Shown here piece after piece: positions 12,613 to 27,684 of a stretch of 64,000 bases of DNA; the stretch's first letter is position 1; each line of letters opens with the position of its first letter. Source of the stretch: Malurus cyaneus samueli. Lineage: Eukaryota; Chordata; Aves; Passeriformes; Maluridae. Under the pieces are notes generated by a model, which searched no databases, was not told the DNA's origin, and was given only the letters and a program-made list of their open reading frames with translations. The stretch is from NCBI GenBank assembly GCA_009741485.1, contig CM019218.1, positions 29,844,898 through 29,908,897 of the forward strand, in the 5' to 3' direction. The translations under genes and the position numbers were made by a program.

Positions 12613-15600
12613 CAACTTATCTCTGAAGCCAAGACCTACTGGTTTTGCATTTTTGTCATTCTGACACAACTCTTAAAACACTTCATGTTTCCATTTGACA
12701 AATATGGAGAAAAGTTATTCTTAAGGTTACACAATAACTAACACAAAATTACAAGAATTGTTGCCTTTCCTTGGGAAAAGTAAATTCGAATTAATGGCGT
12801 TTTAAATTAAATTCATTGAGATACCTTGTACCCTAAGGCATGGGTGCATCTCATATTTGGGAAGAAGAGGAAGTACTGCCTTTTTCTCTTGGAAATGTAA
12901 TATGAGTATTGAGGTACAGGGAGGTTTGCACGTTTAATTGATATTCATAGCTTTTACAAATTTTAGAGAACTATAATTACAGATTCGACAGTGGGATAAA
13001 AATTTAATATTATTTAAAGAAGGTTGTATGCACTGTTTTGGTTTAGCAAATTCTTTACAAGTTTGCAATACAGGCATTGGTATAGAAATGTTTTAAAGCA
13101 AATAAACCACATTTTGGACCCAGTTTATAGTTTACCTGATATTTCTGACATCATAGACAAAGTATATGAAGTTTTTCAAAGAAATGAGATGTTTCTAAAT
13201 GGTTGCATATGGACAGGAAGAACAAAATAGCCTACACTGCTCTGCAAGTCATTAAACTACCTGAAAATGTAATTCATGTCTCCTTTGTTGTAGATTTGTG
13301 GTATTTTCCGCTTATCAAAAAGTGTGCAATAAAATAAGAAAAGCCAGTTCTCCAGTTATACTTCATTCCAGCCCCCCTGCTCTGACTCCCTACATTGTTC
13401 CTGATTTTTAGGTCTGCTCTTCTGTAGCCATCTGTTCACTTCCTAAAATAGCATTGCTTGTGTCTCAGTTTAGAACTTTTCTCATTATCCATAATACATT
13501 TTAACTTCCCTTTGAATGATGCTCATTTTGATACTGAGTTTTTTAATGCATTGCTGAATATGTATATGTTAAATAGTTGAACACCAACTTTGACATTCAT
13601 AATTACACCAATATGTTTTAGGTTGTTGAACATAAGAAATAATTCTTGGTTTTCAGTGTTTTCTGTTTGTGTAACTGTTTTGCATTGTTCTAAGTGGTAC
13701 TTCGTGTGGAATTAGTCAAATGCTAAATTATAAATGCACTAGCAAGCTGAAAAGGCATACCACAAAGTCACACAGTTAATTCCAGATCAATCCTTAGTTT
13801 GCAGTGATTTAAGGCGAAGTGCGTCTTGCATGGTTGACTGCTGCTGGACTGGTGATGGACTAGAATAGATAAGAGCCCTATCATTGTAAGGGCACTGATT
13901 TGCCTTTCCTCTCCCAACCATTGATTTCTCATACTTTCTATCATACTATCTTTCATGTCTCTAATTTTCTGTAATGATGTACAAGCTCTGACAGCTTTAA
14001 TTTTGTGAAATTCACTTGAAGTTGGTCATCAGGTTAAAAAACAGTATTAGGAAGGAAATGCAGGAAGGGGAAAAGGGAATTTGGCACAAAGAAATGAATG
14101 GACAGTGTTTTGAGTAATTTTTATAGGCAAAAACATACATTATTACTGAAGAATTTAAAAAATGTTTAGTATGTATGTCTGGCTGTCAGATTTTTTCCAT
14201 CACAGCAATGCTAAAGGCCTTATTCACTGTTGAAAATTATAAACATTGATACTTCTAAGTCTAGGCAAAGTTTACTTGCTTACCTATGTGCTCCATATTC
14301 ATGGAACAGTTCTTTGTAGGAGCAAAATGGCGTTTCTCAATGAACTGGTGAAGTTACAAATGTGGGCTTTGGTAGTTTAGAAGTGATTATGTCGATAGTT
14401 TTCACTAAGACATTTATTTTTTTTCAGCTACTTAGGAACATTTTCAATATCTATTATGATTTTCTATTATACTTGTATAAATACACAGAAGTTATTAGTG
14501 GAATTAATGAAAACTGCATGGCAAACATGGATGTCATGCATACCTATAAATTTGAAGACTTTTTTTTTTAATAACTACTGATTTTAAGAAGAGCTGCAGA
14601 ATACATTAGGAAATTCTGCAATCCGTTCGGTCTCCCATTCACTCAACAGCACATTTAACAGGGAGTTGAATAACATTGCAGATCTCAGAATACAGTGGAA
14701 AAAAAAGAAAAAAACATTTGGTAGAGAAGTGTTTTCTTCTTTCCCAGTTAAATTACCCTGATGTCCATTACTATTTTTATAATCTTCAAATGGCTGGTTT
14801 AAAATGTAACAGCTCAAAGGTTTCAGTAAGGACAAAAGTAATTATATAATAATAGAAAATTACACTAAACTTTTCAATGGCATATACCATTTGTATCTAT
14901 TTTTGTTGGCCATTTGTGAACTATGAGGATTACTGAGGGTGCAGTAAAAAATAATGATAATCCTATCATTCTAGTCATGCTTCCCCTCATTGCTGATCAA
15001 ACAGGACGAACTCAGAGCAAATAAGGAAAACCAGTATGCATTTATGATTTGGAGTTTCAGAATGCCCATAAGAACATTATTCTTGATAGGGCTGTAAGAG
15101 TGGCAAGAAATGAGCCCAGACAATGGATCATAACCTATTTAGCCTTCCTAACTGAGACAGCCACACATATACACAGCCTGAGACTGGATCAGAGCCTGTA
15201 ATGCCAAGTGCTGTTGTACGCCAGCAGGCAGAGGCACCAAACCCATGGAGTCAGGCAGGAGGGGTTTGTCATTGCCTGGGAATGCTGTTCCTGTGGGCTT
15301 TGTCAACAGGAGCCTCTCGATATTGTTCTGCTGCTCTGCTTGTCTCATTTCCAGGGCTGCTGCCTTGGCTGGGTGCATAGGGCAGAAACCAGCGAGGGAG
15401 AACCCTTGGCAGAGTGCTCCACGTTGCCATGTTACAAATGTGGCAACTGCTGGGTTTCTTTTGAGCAGCAAGAAATTTGCATGGAGTGTTCGTATGGGGT
15501 GTCATTCTCCTACAAATGCCAGCATGGCTTGGTATGGTCCTGACAGCTGATTGATTGATTTGATTCATTGCCTGGATAAGCAAACATATGAGACATGACA

Positions 15601-18600
15601 GGCTGTATAGGCTTTAAAGACTTCTCCCATTTTGTTGCTTGCTGTAGGCTTTAAGTTAAATATAGTTAGGTTTGGAATCAGCAAAGAGAGGGAACTAAAA
15701 GTAAGAATAAGGAGTCAAATACCAGTGTGAGAAGATTATTTACAGAATATGTAAATTTTTCTCTATTCAGGAGAGGAAAAATAAGACGTATTTATTCACA
15801 TCAAACAAACAGGGACAGCAGTAAGATGACAACATTTGTATCTTGCTAAGGTGTTTAGAAAAGACTAAGTCCCTGAAAGATGAAGTAAGTTAAGTAAATC
15901 AGCAACAAGATTATGTCAAAAGTCATGTTTAGGTAACTAAGACAAACAGGAGAAATAATCTGGGCTACCTACTGCATCAGTAATTCTAATTTCTTTCTAA
16001 CTAATAAGGAATGAAGTTTTGAGCTAATGGCTAAAATACAGTAGCTCAAAAAAGAACCCAGTACAAATAGAATGGTAGGAGCAAATGTGCTTAAACACTT
16101 GGAGGAACATTCACAGGAGGAAACATTGGGCTATAGTTCTCTGGGCTCACATCAGATGAGGGTTGCATAGGGCAAGAAGGCACTTCTATTTGCTGCCTTA
16201 CACCTGCTATTAAAATAAGCCAATTTTAAACTAAAGAAATTATTTTATATGCAATTCATTATTTGCCACATAGAATTGTTGCATAAAATATCTGATTGTA
16301 AAAGCATAGCAAGACCCCAGAAAGGGAATTACCCCGTAATCAGGACCTGAAATCAAGGACTGGCAATCAAGACTTCATAGTCTTGAAGGTTGCAACTTTG
16401 TAAATGAGCATAAACAAAGGTACACAAATGTAAATCTTACTCATGGTGTAATTTCTTAGCTTATTTTTAGTCTCCTTATTTTTATTTTCTGTATTTCAGG
16501 TTTGGTGGAGTATGCGTTTCAAGTGGTATATGAAGCATGACTTGTAGTACTCTGGAATCATTTGAGATCGTAATTTTAATAATTAGTTGAATGAGTGAGT
16601 GATGAAAACACTTAGCATTTAAACTGATTTTCAGGTTTTTCACAGTTCACTGAGATAATTGGCTCAGTTCCAACTATTTAAAGCTTTTTTCAGGATCCTC
16701 CCAGCTGTAAGAAATGACAAGAGGCTTTGGTTCCCATTTTCTAGGTTTATTCATGAGCATTGGGAACAGACATGGAAACGAACCCTGAGATGAAGGATTG
16801 ATGTTGTCAGTTCTTTGAGCCAGTTCACTGAAAAGTGGTCCACTCCAGAACTGCTAAAATAGGCACAGTTTATAAGCATAATGTTAAACTAAACAAAACA
16901 CTGAAAAAAGGCTTAAAGAAAAGGAAATATTTTAGAGATTGGGGGTAAGGGATAAATCTATGTTTCTTTTAGAGTTGTTTCATGAACTACAGGCTTTCTG
17001 GTGAGGTATCCTCTCCTCCCATGACATTTGAGTGGAACTTGCCCCACTGAGATCATCATTGCCGCCAGTAGAGACAGCAGTGAATGAAATACAAACAATA
17101 TTGAAAATCCCGGGTTTTAGAATCTGCACTTTCCTCTGTAGGATTTGATATTAGCTGTTTTTTGTGCATGACAGCTCAGTGTTCTGGAAAGACTTGAGTG
17201 GTACATTCCCAGATCATTCGGTAGAAAGTTACCCACTGCTTGTGATAATTGTGGAGCCCTGGGAAGCCAGCAAAAATCTTAGACAGCATGACTAGTTCAG
17301 CGTTGTGTGAATGTGACTGTATTTCTTCCAGGAGCTTGAAGGTTTTTTAGATGCCTTTTTGCCGCTGCAAATCTGAGCTAATAAACCTTTTCATAGCTGA
17401 GTTGGCACCATGTAAAGTTAGCTTAAATGCATCTGTCTTTGTGTTTCCTGACCTAAGCTTATATATTGGCATTAAAGTATATAGAGTCAGTGAATATTGA
17501 TGAGGATTTAATAGATGTGCCTCAGTGCTAGTTGTGCTCTATCCAAGCTGGTGCTGGTGGTGCTAATGTGACGTCAATGCCTTGTGGTCTAGATTTAGCA
17601 GGGCTCTTCTGTTCAAACAGAGCTTTTGCCAATCAAATGCTGCATCTGGGCAAGCAGGACCATCCAGAAACAGTGTGTGATAGCCTGGGTTGAACCCAGT
17701 GAAGAGAATGAGCTATGTTGATTGATACATTGTGCCTGCTCAGTAGTAACTGTCTGCAGGGCTTTTTCACTCCATCACCTGAGGTATATTTTACTTCTGA
17801 GAATAGAAAGTTGATTGTAAAATGAAAACATGGTGGTAGTTGGTTTTTAAACAAGCACTAGGATTTAACGTAATGCACTTTGTTTTTCTTAACCACTTCT
17901 GCTGCTGGGTGTTCGTTGGTTTTTTTTTCCCCACGTAGAGTTGAAAACCTCTCCTTAAAGTGTTTCTATTTTGAAACAGTCTGTTTGTACTACCACTAGT
18001 TTTAGGGAGGCTTAAGAGAAAAGTGCAAAAAGATATCTTAAGAAGTACTTATGTTCTGGACAAAGTGGAACTGTCCTATTTTTAAGGATTGTTGTAAGCA
18101 CTTTTTATAATACTGGTTTTTTTCCACTTATATGTAGAATTTTCTTATTAACTATCAAGAGTTCGCATTTAATCAATCGAAAATTCTAAACATATGGATA
18201 TAATTTACTTCATAATTAGATTTAAGGAAAAGTAATTAGACTGACAGATTGCCATGTAAACAGTATTTATTGATACTAAATATATTAGTAGTTGTATAAA
18301 ATCTCTTTTTAACGCATATTCTTATTTTACTTTATTAAATCATACTGATTTATTTAAATATTTGATCTTGTAATTGTGAAAGCAAATATTTTAAAGACCC
18401 CTTTGCATCAATGAACATCCTTACATCCAATAAGTAAATAGCTGCAACTGAATTTTAATATCAACATCTTTTCATCATCTCTGCTACCAGTAGAAAACCA
18501 TGCCTTTGATTCCTCAGTATGGTGTCTGTAGGGCCTCAGTTCAGAGCTTTGCATATAGAGCTGTGCTAAATAAATGATTACTGTGTAATTGCTTACAGGA

Positions 18601-19197
18601 GACTCCTCTGTCCCAGGTGATCCATTCGGCAAGCAGACCAAAAGGGACAGATATACCAGACTGGGCCCAGGTGCTATTTTTGTCTAAAAATTAAAAGAGA
18701 AAATGTTTTTTTCTTCAAGTCTTTGCCTGTAGTAGAGTTGTTTTGCTACTATACATGTTAAAGTTCTGGTTTATGTGGCAACTGGCATTATTTTGCTATG
18801 ATTACACCTTCAGGCTTTGAAATCTTACAGCTGCATATGATTTAATGCCATTCAATCTGGAGTTGCACTTGATTGTCACTAGGATTTCTGTAGTTTTATT
18901 AGCTCACTAATACATTCAGTGTTCTGCTTTCTTCTAATTTCTGTTGATCTTGGCTTGTGGCACTCCCCTGGTCCAAGTCTGTAGGTGACCTTTAGTTGCT
19001 TTTACTTAAACTCAGAAGGTGAATCAAAATCCTCAGTAAGTCAGCTGTCTTCGTGATCTGATGCTGCATCTCATCCAGCTCCATACCCTGTCTATGTATT
19101 TCCCTTCCTCTAATCTTCCTTGAAAGTCCTGTAGTTCATAGTTGTGCATCTGGCTTAAGGGAAGGCATCTGCCAAGCCTTAGATACAATGACTGGGG
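12613..19197. other. GPHN: Intronic DNA, nothing recognised
   Basis: Mostly AT-rich. A GC-richer patch at about 15150-15560 has four overlapping open frames of 101-111 codons on both strands. One of them is Cys-rich, but none resembles a family I know and no splice context is evident. Confidence 0.6.
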
Positions 19198-19862
19198 GAA
19201 TCGTAGAGTCGTAGAATGGTTTGAGTTGGAAGGGACCTTAAAGATCATCTCATTTCCACCTTCCTGCCATGGCTAGGGACAGCTTCCACTAGACCCAGAT
19301 GTTCAGAGCCCCATTCAAACCTGGCGTTGAACACTTCCAGGGATGGGGCATCCACAAGTTCCCTAGGCAACCTGTTCTGGTGTCTTAGCACCCTCACAGT
19401 AAAAAATTTCTACCTGTCATCCAATCTAAACCTACTTTCTTTGAGTTTAAAATCTTTACTCCTCAGGCTATCACTGCATGCCCTCGTAAAAATTCCCTCT
19501 CCAGCTTTCTTGTAGCCTTCTATAGGTACTAGAAGGTGCTATAGGGTTTGCTTCTCAGACCTCTTGTTGTCCAGGCTGAACACCCCAGCTCTCTCAGCCT
19601 GTCTTCACGGGAGAGGTGCTCCATCCCTCTGATCAACTTGGTGGCCTTCATCTGGACTCACTCCAACAGCTCCATGTCCCTCCTGTGCAGGGACCCCAGA
19701 GCTGGATGCAGCCCTGCAGGTGGGGTCTCAGCAGAGCAGAGCAGAGCAGAGGAGTAGAATTCACTCCATCTTCCTGGTGCCCACACTGCTTTGGATGCAG
19801 CCCAGGACACTTTTGGCTCTCTGAGCTGTGAGTGTGCACTGCCAGCTGTGGCTTGGCATGGA
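19198..19862 (-). repeat. CR1 LINE fragment, 3' end to internal
   Basis: Reverse-oriented CR1. It begins with the reverse complement of the CR1 terminus (AATCGTAGAGTCGTAGAATGG region), followed by 'gagttggaagggacctt' and 'ccaccttcctgccatgg'. It continues through 'cctgttctggtgtc', 'aacaccccagctctctcagcctgtc' and 'ggatgcagcccaggacac'. About 665 bases remain; the 5' part is missing, as usual for CR1. A short (GCAGA) run occurs near 19735-19750. The open frames across it are shadows of the dead element. Confidence 0.94.
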
Positions 19863-22800
19863 CATCACATACTGTGTATCTCAAGAAGTACAAAGTACCT
19901 TCTATTTTTTCCTGCCCTTTTTTACTGTGTGTTTTTGAGGTGGTTTCTTTTAACAGCATTTGGCAGGCTATGTTGAACAGTACAGAAAATACTTCAGTTT
20001 CCTTAAGGATGCTGAGGTACCTGATTTCTGGTGTCTGCGGCTGTTTGAGACATGAGCAGAAGGAGCACAGGACACTGAGGCCCTGGGGTCTCTGGGCTGG
20101 TCCTGGAGGATTATCTACCTATCCACAGGTCTGTATGCATTTGGCAGTGCAGCAGTGCAAAGAGGGATGTTGTTCCAAGCCACATTTCTTAAATCCTGTC
20201 ATTATTGAATTCTGCAAGCCTGTGGTCACAGGTCCCTAATAATGGAACAGTCACTGGAGTGGTTTGCATAGGAAGTGCAGTGTTTATAGGTGGAATATAT
20301 CACTGGGAAAATGGGCTATAGTTTTCCATGTGTTTCTTGTGGTTCTCAATCAAGCTGGCAGATAAGATGAAATGTGATAGCATCTTTTATAGGCATATTT
20401 TGCCATTTTTAAAAGTGCATCTAGCTGAGGCTGATTGTACACTTGATTAGTGTACATTGCAACCAAGGATCCATGTAAGATGTTAACTTATAGCATCTTA
20501 TATAGGCCCATTTTATTTCAAGTGTTAGTTTTTTCCTAAATAACACATAAGAAAACTAAGTTTAGCGATAAGAATTTTATCTTTTTTTGAGATATTGAAA
20601 AAACTCTTAGACATCATCTAAAGATAACAGAAAAGCTGAAAATCAAGACCTCCTTGTAAAGACTCCCCTTTAAAGAAACGGTTCTCAATCTCTGTTCTAA
20701 GTGCAGCAGTTCTAACCTGTGATAGACCTAAAAGTTCCTGAGAAGTCTAAAAGGAGATACTACTCTTCAATGGTACTTAGTTTTTAGGTACTTAGTTGTT
20801 GTTAACTCTTCTCTTCCCCTCTCTTGGATGTGCTTGCCTTCTATACTTTTTCTTCCCTTCCTGGAATTTTTTATGGTTTTACAGTGAAAGGAAGAACAAC
20901 ACAAACTTTTTACTGGAAATACTTGTTGGGGAAAAAAATCCACGCAAAACAGAAACTAATTTATCTCAACAAGAGGCCAAAGAAAAAAATCCATCAAGTG
21001 TTTAGTATTTGTAGCTTCAAGTAACTTATTTTTTTTATTGGGTATAATTAGAAGTATTGCTAATGCTGCGTCTCCAAAGATTTGAATGTCTTCAATGGCT
21101 TCTGAAGTTCACCTGATTGCAGTAGTGATCACACTGACACTGGGATGGAGTTGAAACTCAAGCTTGTTAAATATTAGATTAAAACCCAGTGGAGAATTTG
21201 TAGCCTAAGGCCGTACAAATATTGTAAAATTTAAATGATAAATCATTTGAGAGAGGCATAGCCCACTAGACTAATAGCTACATAGAAAAAAATGGCTCAT
21301 TTAATTGCTGTTAGAAAATGGTAGAAACCCTGAGGGGGTTTAGAAGTTCATAGCCTTTGGAGAAACTCTAACATAAATTTTACAGCATTAGCTACTGTGG
21401 TGCAGAATGCTTCAGGTCTTCAAGAGCAATTTCTATGTCATTTAATCTATCTTTAAATCTGTTGAGAATGAGTCTGTGTGCTTTTCTTGCCCTCACTGTA
21501 CTTATAGAAGGATTATTTGTGAGGTCTCACCTCTCTAATTCTTTGAAAAATTCTGCTCTGTTTCTTAAGACTTCTTCACAGTTATTTTACGTCTCAATAG
21601 TATTCTTCATCTTTTCTCCCTCTGATATCTGTTTTGCTTTATATTACATAAACATAACAGCGGATACCATCTAACACCTTTTTTTTTGGTTAAGCTAATC
21701 AAGAAAGGTCTTTTCACTTCCCCTGCAAAGTTGCTTTTCTTTATCATTACAACAGCCTTCTTTTACATCTGGTTTACAAGTGTCATTACTTCTCCATTTT
21801 CTAGAACAAGAAAAACCCAGATTCACGTATATAATTTGTAATTTCTGGTTTGTGATCACACTGTTTGTCAGTAGGTCACCTGAACCTTTCCCGTCTGTTG
21901 TTCCAGTAGATTAGCTCCTCTTTTTTTAGTACTACTTCTTTGCCAGTCTGTGACTATATCATTCTGGTGCTCATAATACTTTGTCGGAAGGGAAAGAGAT
22001 AGAAGATTTGCTCTGCTCTGAGATCCAGTAAAGCCCAGGTTGAAAACCTTGCTATGGGATGTTCATAAAGGTGGTTGTTAAATTTTATTGTCTTGGAAAA
22101 ATATGGTTATACTTTCCTTGTGCTTTTGTCCCAAAACATTCATCAGATATGTGCAGGGAGTCAAACTAATCACTGCGGTCTTGTCTTCAAAATCATTAAG
22201 TTGATAGCTTGTCTGCTATGTTTGTCAGAGAAAGTAGGGATGCATGCATTGCACTGGTGTTTTCTGATATTGTAGAGAAACATGAGGCAGCTCTTGCTGT
22301 GTGGATGAGAAATAGGTTACTTATGGGATGTCGGTGTATTGAAATAACTGAAATAAGTATGTTCTTTCTCTTGTCTGCTAAGAACTTAAGTTAATATATT
22401 AAGTGAAAATACACTTAGTCTTGATACTATGACTAGCTCTGAGTACCCATTAATAATAAATTTTATGAAGTAAATTGAAGTTACTGGTTTATTCTTTTAT
22501 TTCAGGGTAATCTCAACCGTGTGCTTTTTTTGATCAGAAAGCCTCATCTGCTAGCATGCAGAAGCAGCCTTTGGGGTTCTATGAGATTTTTCACATTGTC
22601 TCCTACAATTAAAATTCCCACTGGTGGATACATTCTATAACTTTGTCTAAACTATGGCACCTCAGCTTTTTTATTTCCAATGATATATTTTTCAAAGATA
22701 AGAGAAAATGAGCTCAAACGGTGATGTGACAGGAACTTCTCAGCTACTTTCAGTTTTCTAGAGCTGTTGTCGTTCATGATACTTTCTCTGGCAGGAGAAA

Positions 22801-25800
22801 ATACAGAATTATGTAAGTTGAAAGGATACAAGACTGACTTAGAAAGGCCCTACTTATTTTTGGAATGCAATGTGTTGCTCTCAGGGTTAAAAAAAAAAAT
22901 GGAACCTGGACTTATATGAAAACCATTAGCCATCTCTGATACTGTGTGTCCTGCATATCTTATTTTCACCAGCATGGTTTTAATTTGTTTTTCTGAATTT
23001 GTTAAAATGTAATCTGTGTAAAAGAGACACTTTTTTCTTCATGTAGCTACTTTACCTGTTTTAATACTCCTGTTTAATTAAGGTCTTGTGTTGCCATTTT
23101 TTCCACAGCTCTCAGGTCAGAATATGTGAACCTGTGCAGGGGATAGGGTGTTTTCTATTGCCTGACCCTACTCACACCCAAGCAAATTTTTGAGTGCTGT
23201 TTATCAGTGTGCTGTAAATGCCACCATGCTCTGACTTAGTTTTTAAAATTGTTACTTCTGTGGCATGTTTGGGCAGATACTGCACAACCTATTGTGAACT
23301 CTATTAAGGTGTTACAGCTATTTTTGTTGTTAAATGCTTTTTGGTTAAAACTAAAACTGTTGCCATTTTATTATTTCATTCTCTTACATCCATTTTTAAC
23401 AAATGAAGTTCAAAAGAGAAATTAAAAGGGTAGGAAACTTGAAAGTTGATGTGCATCAATGTCTTAATTCTGAAAATGGTATTTAGATTATCTGCCATGG
23501 GAGCACAATGTTTACATGATCAAAAGTCATTGTCATCCGTCAATCTGTCCCTTTGTTTGTCAGGTTCCCTCTCTTAAACCTATTTAACCTGCATATGAAA
23601 TATGTGAAAACAGGGTAATAGGAAAGTAAACACAAGGTAGAAAAAAAAAAAAAATCTCTAAATTAAGTGAACATTAGCAATCAGACAAGAAGGAGACTCA
23701 GATTGTTTCCCCTACTGAGGAGAAGGCAGGGTGTTCTGACTGGTGCTTTCACATGCATGGTATTGTATTAGCTTTAGCTCTGTTCCTTGTGAGGGTATCT
23801 AAGGGAATCTGGATTTGTATGGTGATAGCAAATGGCATTTAGATCTCAAGTTCTTAGGAAACCAACCAGTCTTATTTCTGCTGCTCACAGACAACATACT
23901 TTCTTTGCAGTGATAAGCATTTGCAGTTTGCATGCAGACTCATAGTTCTTTTTATTCTGTAAATACATCAGAGATATGTGTGCAGATATGCAAATAGTGT
24001 AAGTGCTGCTCTTAAAATTAATTTGCTGTCTTCTTTGATAGATCTGGAGAAGGTGCTACAAAAATTCTGTAATGCACCATCTGTTTTATATATGTTTTCT
24101 GCTTGACATGCACTCACTTGAAAAATGTGACAGTAGCAGAGAAAAAAAGCAGTATTATTTATCTCTGTTGTTACTGTCCATGGAACCTATGAAAATCACC
24201 TTAAATACCTTAAAATCATTTTACTATTAAGAGAATCAATCGTCTGGTGCTTTTTCGTTCCTTTGCCTTCTGTAAGTAGGCCTGTAGGACAGGAATTCTG
24301 TGTTTGAAGGAGAATAGGCTTTTAAAGAGAGATGTTTTGAGGTCTGAGAAAAAATTCTTTTGCCTTCTTCTATCCTAAACCCTAAGACCCTAAGCTTCCC
24401 TTGCAGAGTTTTTTATGTCTTGAAGTCAACAATATGAGTGATAGGTAAAGAAGGTATTTGTTGCCTTGTGTATAAGGTTGGGCCCATAAAAACAAACTGC
24501 TTGAATCCTGATATGTTTGCATGCAGTACATGAATTTGGATGAGACTTCTGAATAATGCTTGTTGCAAGCAAAACCAGACTGGAATGCAACACTGTGCCA
24601 GACCAATGCTTTTCAGAAAATCCCAAGTGTACTAAATATTATTTATATTTATTAGCTGCTGAATTAATTTGTTATAAATCCTGGATACATAAATTATCCT
24701 GTAAAAAGAGGAGTACAGTAAAGTCTATCAAAAATACTATGGGCAGATGAAGAGGTCCTAAGGAAATGAGCTGAACTTAGGAGATGTTATCGTTAAAAGA
24801 CAAAAATGTAAGCAATTGATATCTTATACTTCAGTGCATACTGCTCGATACTGTAGTAGTCCATGAATTTTCAAACTTATAGTGCATCAGTTACTGCCTT
24901 CATGAGTGTAGCATTTTTGTTGTCAAGATTATATTTATCAGCAGGTAGTCACAACTAATCTAAGAGCAGTTCTGAATTCTGGGAACCAAGAGGGAAATCT
25001 GGCAGGTAATAGTAGTTTTCTGGAGTTGTATATTTAGATATGGGGGAGGTAAACTTTATTGTTAATTCTCTTTATGAAACTGTAGATATTCGTTCATTTT
25101 TTGAGGGCAGTTATTGCATTTTTTCTAAAGCATATAGATATGACAATCACTGTCATCAGCTGTAGATTTGGAAGTGATTTGATCTAAAGAGTGCTCTTTT
25201 TAACTGGGATTATTCTCTGTGGGGTAAGAGATAAAGTGACATTTTTAAAGAGCTGCTTGGTTTTCAAATTTTAGGGCATTTAAAAAATAAAATTAAAAAA
25301 ATTATTCGTTTCACAGCAGATTATGTCCTGCCTCTACTTGAAGAAAATATTAGTTTGCCTTCATAGTTAAAGAACGTCTCATTTTGTAAATCAACAGGAT
25401 AATAATCTATTTCTCTTTGGCATGGTCTAATTTAAAACTGCTAAAGAAAGCAAAGGAAAAAAAATCGCATGGACAAATTTAGAAGTTCACAAATGCCAAG
25501 TGGGAAGGCTTCACAACTGTTGTAAATTGGATGTTTGCACATTACAGTGTGAATGCTGATTTTAACCTTTCCATCAGGAATTTTGTATGCTGTGTAATTG
25601 ACAGGTGAGAACTATATTCCCTTATTAGTTTCCCACCTCTGTTGCTTCCTAGGCATAAGACTAGACAGGGGTCAGAAACAGAACATCAGCAATAGAAACC
25701 AGGAGCTGGAAGTAGGACGAATGTTGGGAAAATTGGAGCTATTGCTAAATCCTGTTTGCTTTTGATACATGTAACAGCTCACTTGGAAGTCAGCCTTTTC

Positions 25801-27240
25801 AGTGGATGTTTAAGGATTTTGCCTCAGTGTGATGTTTTTCAGGCTATGTGTTTTGTTCAGTTGATGCCAGTGATATTTGTGCCAATAGTTGATATATTAA
25901 AAACATTCCTAGTACCTTACAAGCTGTCATTGTATGTGCAATACTCCATGGAGCAAATGTACTTTAGAGACCTATTTTTGTTGTCATTTGGTATGTCTCT
26001 AAGTACATGTGGGGGGTGTAATGCAGATCAGAGGCTCAGCCACATGATGTGTATGTAGAGGGGAACAGCTAACAGTTCTGTATCTCTCCAGAAACCATCC
26101 ACTCAACAATGCATAAAATAACAGCTTTTATAAAGTTTTGGGGGGGTTAAAAAATTAATTTTGAAACAAGACAATAAAATCCTATATGTGGATTTGTTCA
26201 TAGAGATGTCCTATGCAAAAGTATCCTTTGGTTGTGCTTTAAAGAGAAGTTGGGCATGGCCATTGTGTCTGCAGCACAATTTGTGGCTGTGATGCACAGT
26301 TTTCTTCTGCATTTTCTTCCCTCAAACCTTAAAGCACCATTGATCAACCTGATGTCATGCCATCACAGTTTCACTTTTCTATTTAAAATAAATAGCTTGC
26401 ATTTCAATCAGGGTATACTTTTAAAAAATATATGCAGTGTTGATTTAGAGTTTTCTAAGCTGTGGGAAATATAGTACCTACTCAGCTTTATTGCCTCCAC
26501 CTTGCATTTATTGCTGAACATTTGTTTTATTTATTTATGGTGAGAGTTTGCAAGGATGTGAAGGAGCATGGCTGTGCTTGTATGCAGACCAAGTCCTTAT
26601 TCCAGCCTATTCCACTGAATTATTTCCTCTCACTGGAAACCCTCCTGTTGCAGTGCATACTAGTCACTTTATTGACAGTTTTAGTCAAATGTTTATTGCT
26701 AAACTGTTGGGATTCTTGATTTTTAAAACTGTGTTTGGAACTTTTTACATTTATCTGGAGTGTTTGTGTTTTCTAAATCTGGCTAGAACAGTAATCTAAG
26801 AAGAGACTTACTTACAAATTTGCAGCATTACATTGTTCTAACTCTCCTGCAATCAAAGAAGAAAACCAGGGAGACCAGGTGGATACATTTTTCGGAGTTC
26901 ATAGGTATTTGATGTTGATTTAGTCTTTTAAGTGAGTGCTTTTATTGCATAGGTTTGAAGTTTTAAAATTGTCTCAATTTGAAAGACAGGTATCTGTCAA
27001 GGAAGGCGGGAGCATCCCTTGGAATGGGAAATGTGACACCCTTCCCTCTGAATTATTGTAACTTTGAAATGAAAGGGCTTTCAGGCAAAGATATGGGAAA
27101 AGGAATAACAGTTCTTTACCAGTATATATATGTACAGCAAGGCAGGCAAACAAACAACACCAAGGGCAGCAACAGCCCCAAAGCCCCGGAGCGCAGCGCC
27201 AGCCCCGTGTGGCTGCCGAGGCTTCCCCACTGTGCGGTAC
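19863..27240. other. GPHN: Intronic DNA, nothing recognised
   Basis: AT-rich intron with poly-A near 23640 and short open frames without family resemblance. GC content rises sharply only from about 27170, just before the minisatellite. Confidence 0.65.
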
Positions 27241-27244
27241 CTGT

Positions 27245-27263
27245 GCCGCCAGGGGGCGCTGTG
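27245..27263 (+). promoter_or_regulatory. Predicted CTCF site, first of the tandem array
   Basis: GCCGCCAGGGGGCGCTGTG contains the CTCF core in the forward orientation: CC, then CC-A-GGGGG-CGCT with a purine at the end. This is the type copy for the 17 identical sites; positions of all others are given in the array entry. Binding is inferred from the motif only. Confidence 0.75.
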
Positions 27264-27369
27264 GGCGGGTGCGATGGTTCCTGTGCCGCCAGGGGGCGCT
27301 GTGGGCGGGTGTGATGGTTCCTGTGCGCAGGGGGCGCTGTGGGCGGGTGCGATGGTTCCTGTGCCGCCA

Positions 27370-27390
27370 GGGGCGCTGTGGGCGGGCGGG
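27370..27390 (+). other. G-quadruplex motif in variant unit
   Basis: Four G runs (4, 3, 3 and 3) separated by loops of 6, 1 and 1 bases fit the usual G3+N1-7 pattern. It arises because this unit's spacer carries an extra GGGC. Confidence 0.6.
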
Positions 27391-27684
27391 TGCGATGGTC
27401 CTGTGCCGCCAGGGGGCGCTGTGGGCGGGTGCGATGGTTCCTGTGCCGCCAGGGGGCGCTGTGGCCGGGTGCGATGGTTCCTGTGCCGCCAGGGGGCGCT
27501 GTGCTCCTGTTCGATGGTTCCTGTGCCGCGGGCGCTGTGGGCGGGTGCGATGGTTCTGTGCCGCCAGGGGGCGCTGTGGGCGGGTGGATGGTTCCTGTGC
27601 CGCCAGGGGGCGCTGTGGGCGGGTGTGATGGTTCCTGTGCCGCCAGGGGGCGCTGTGGGCGGGTGGATGGTTCCTGTGCCGCCA

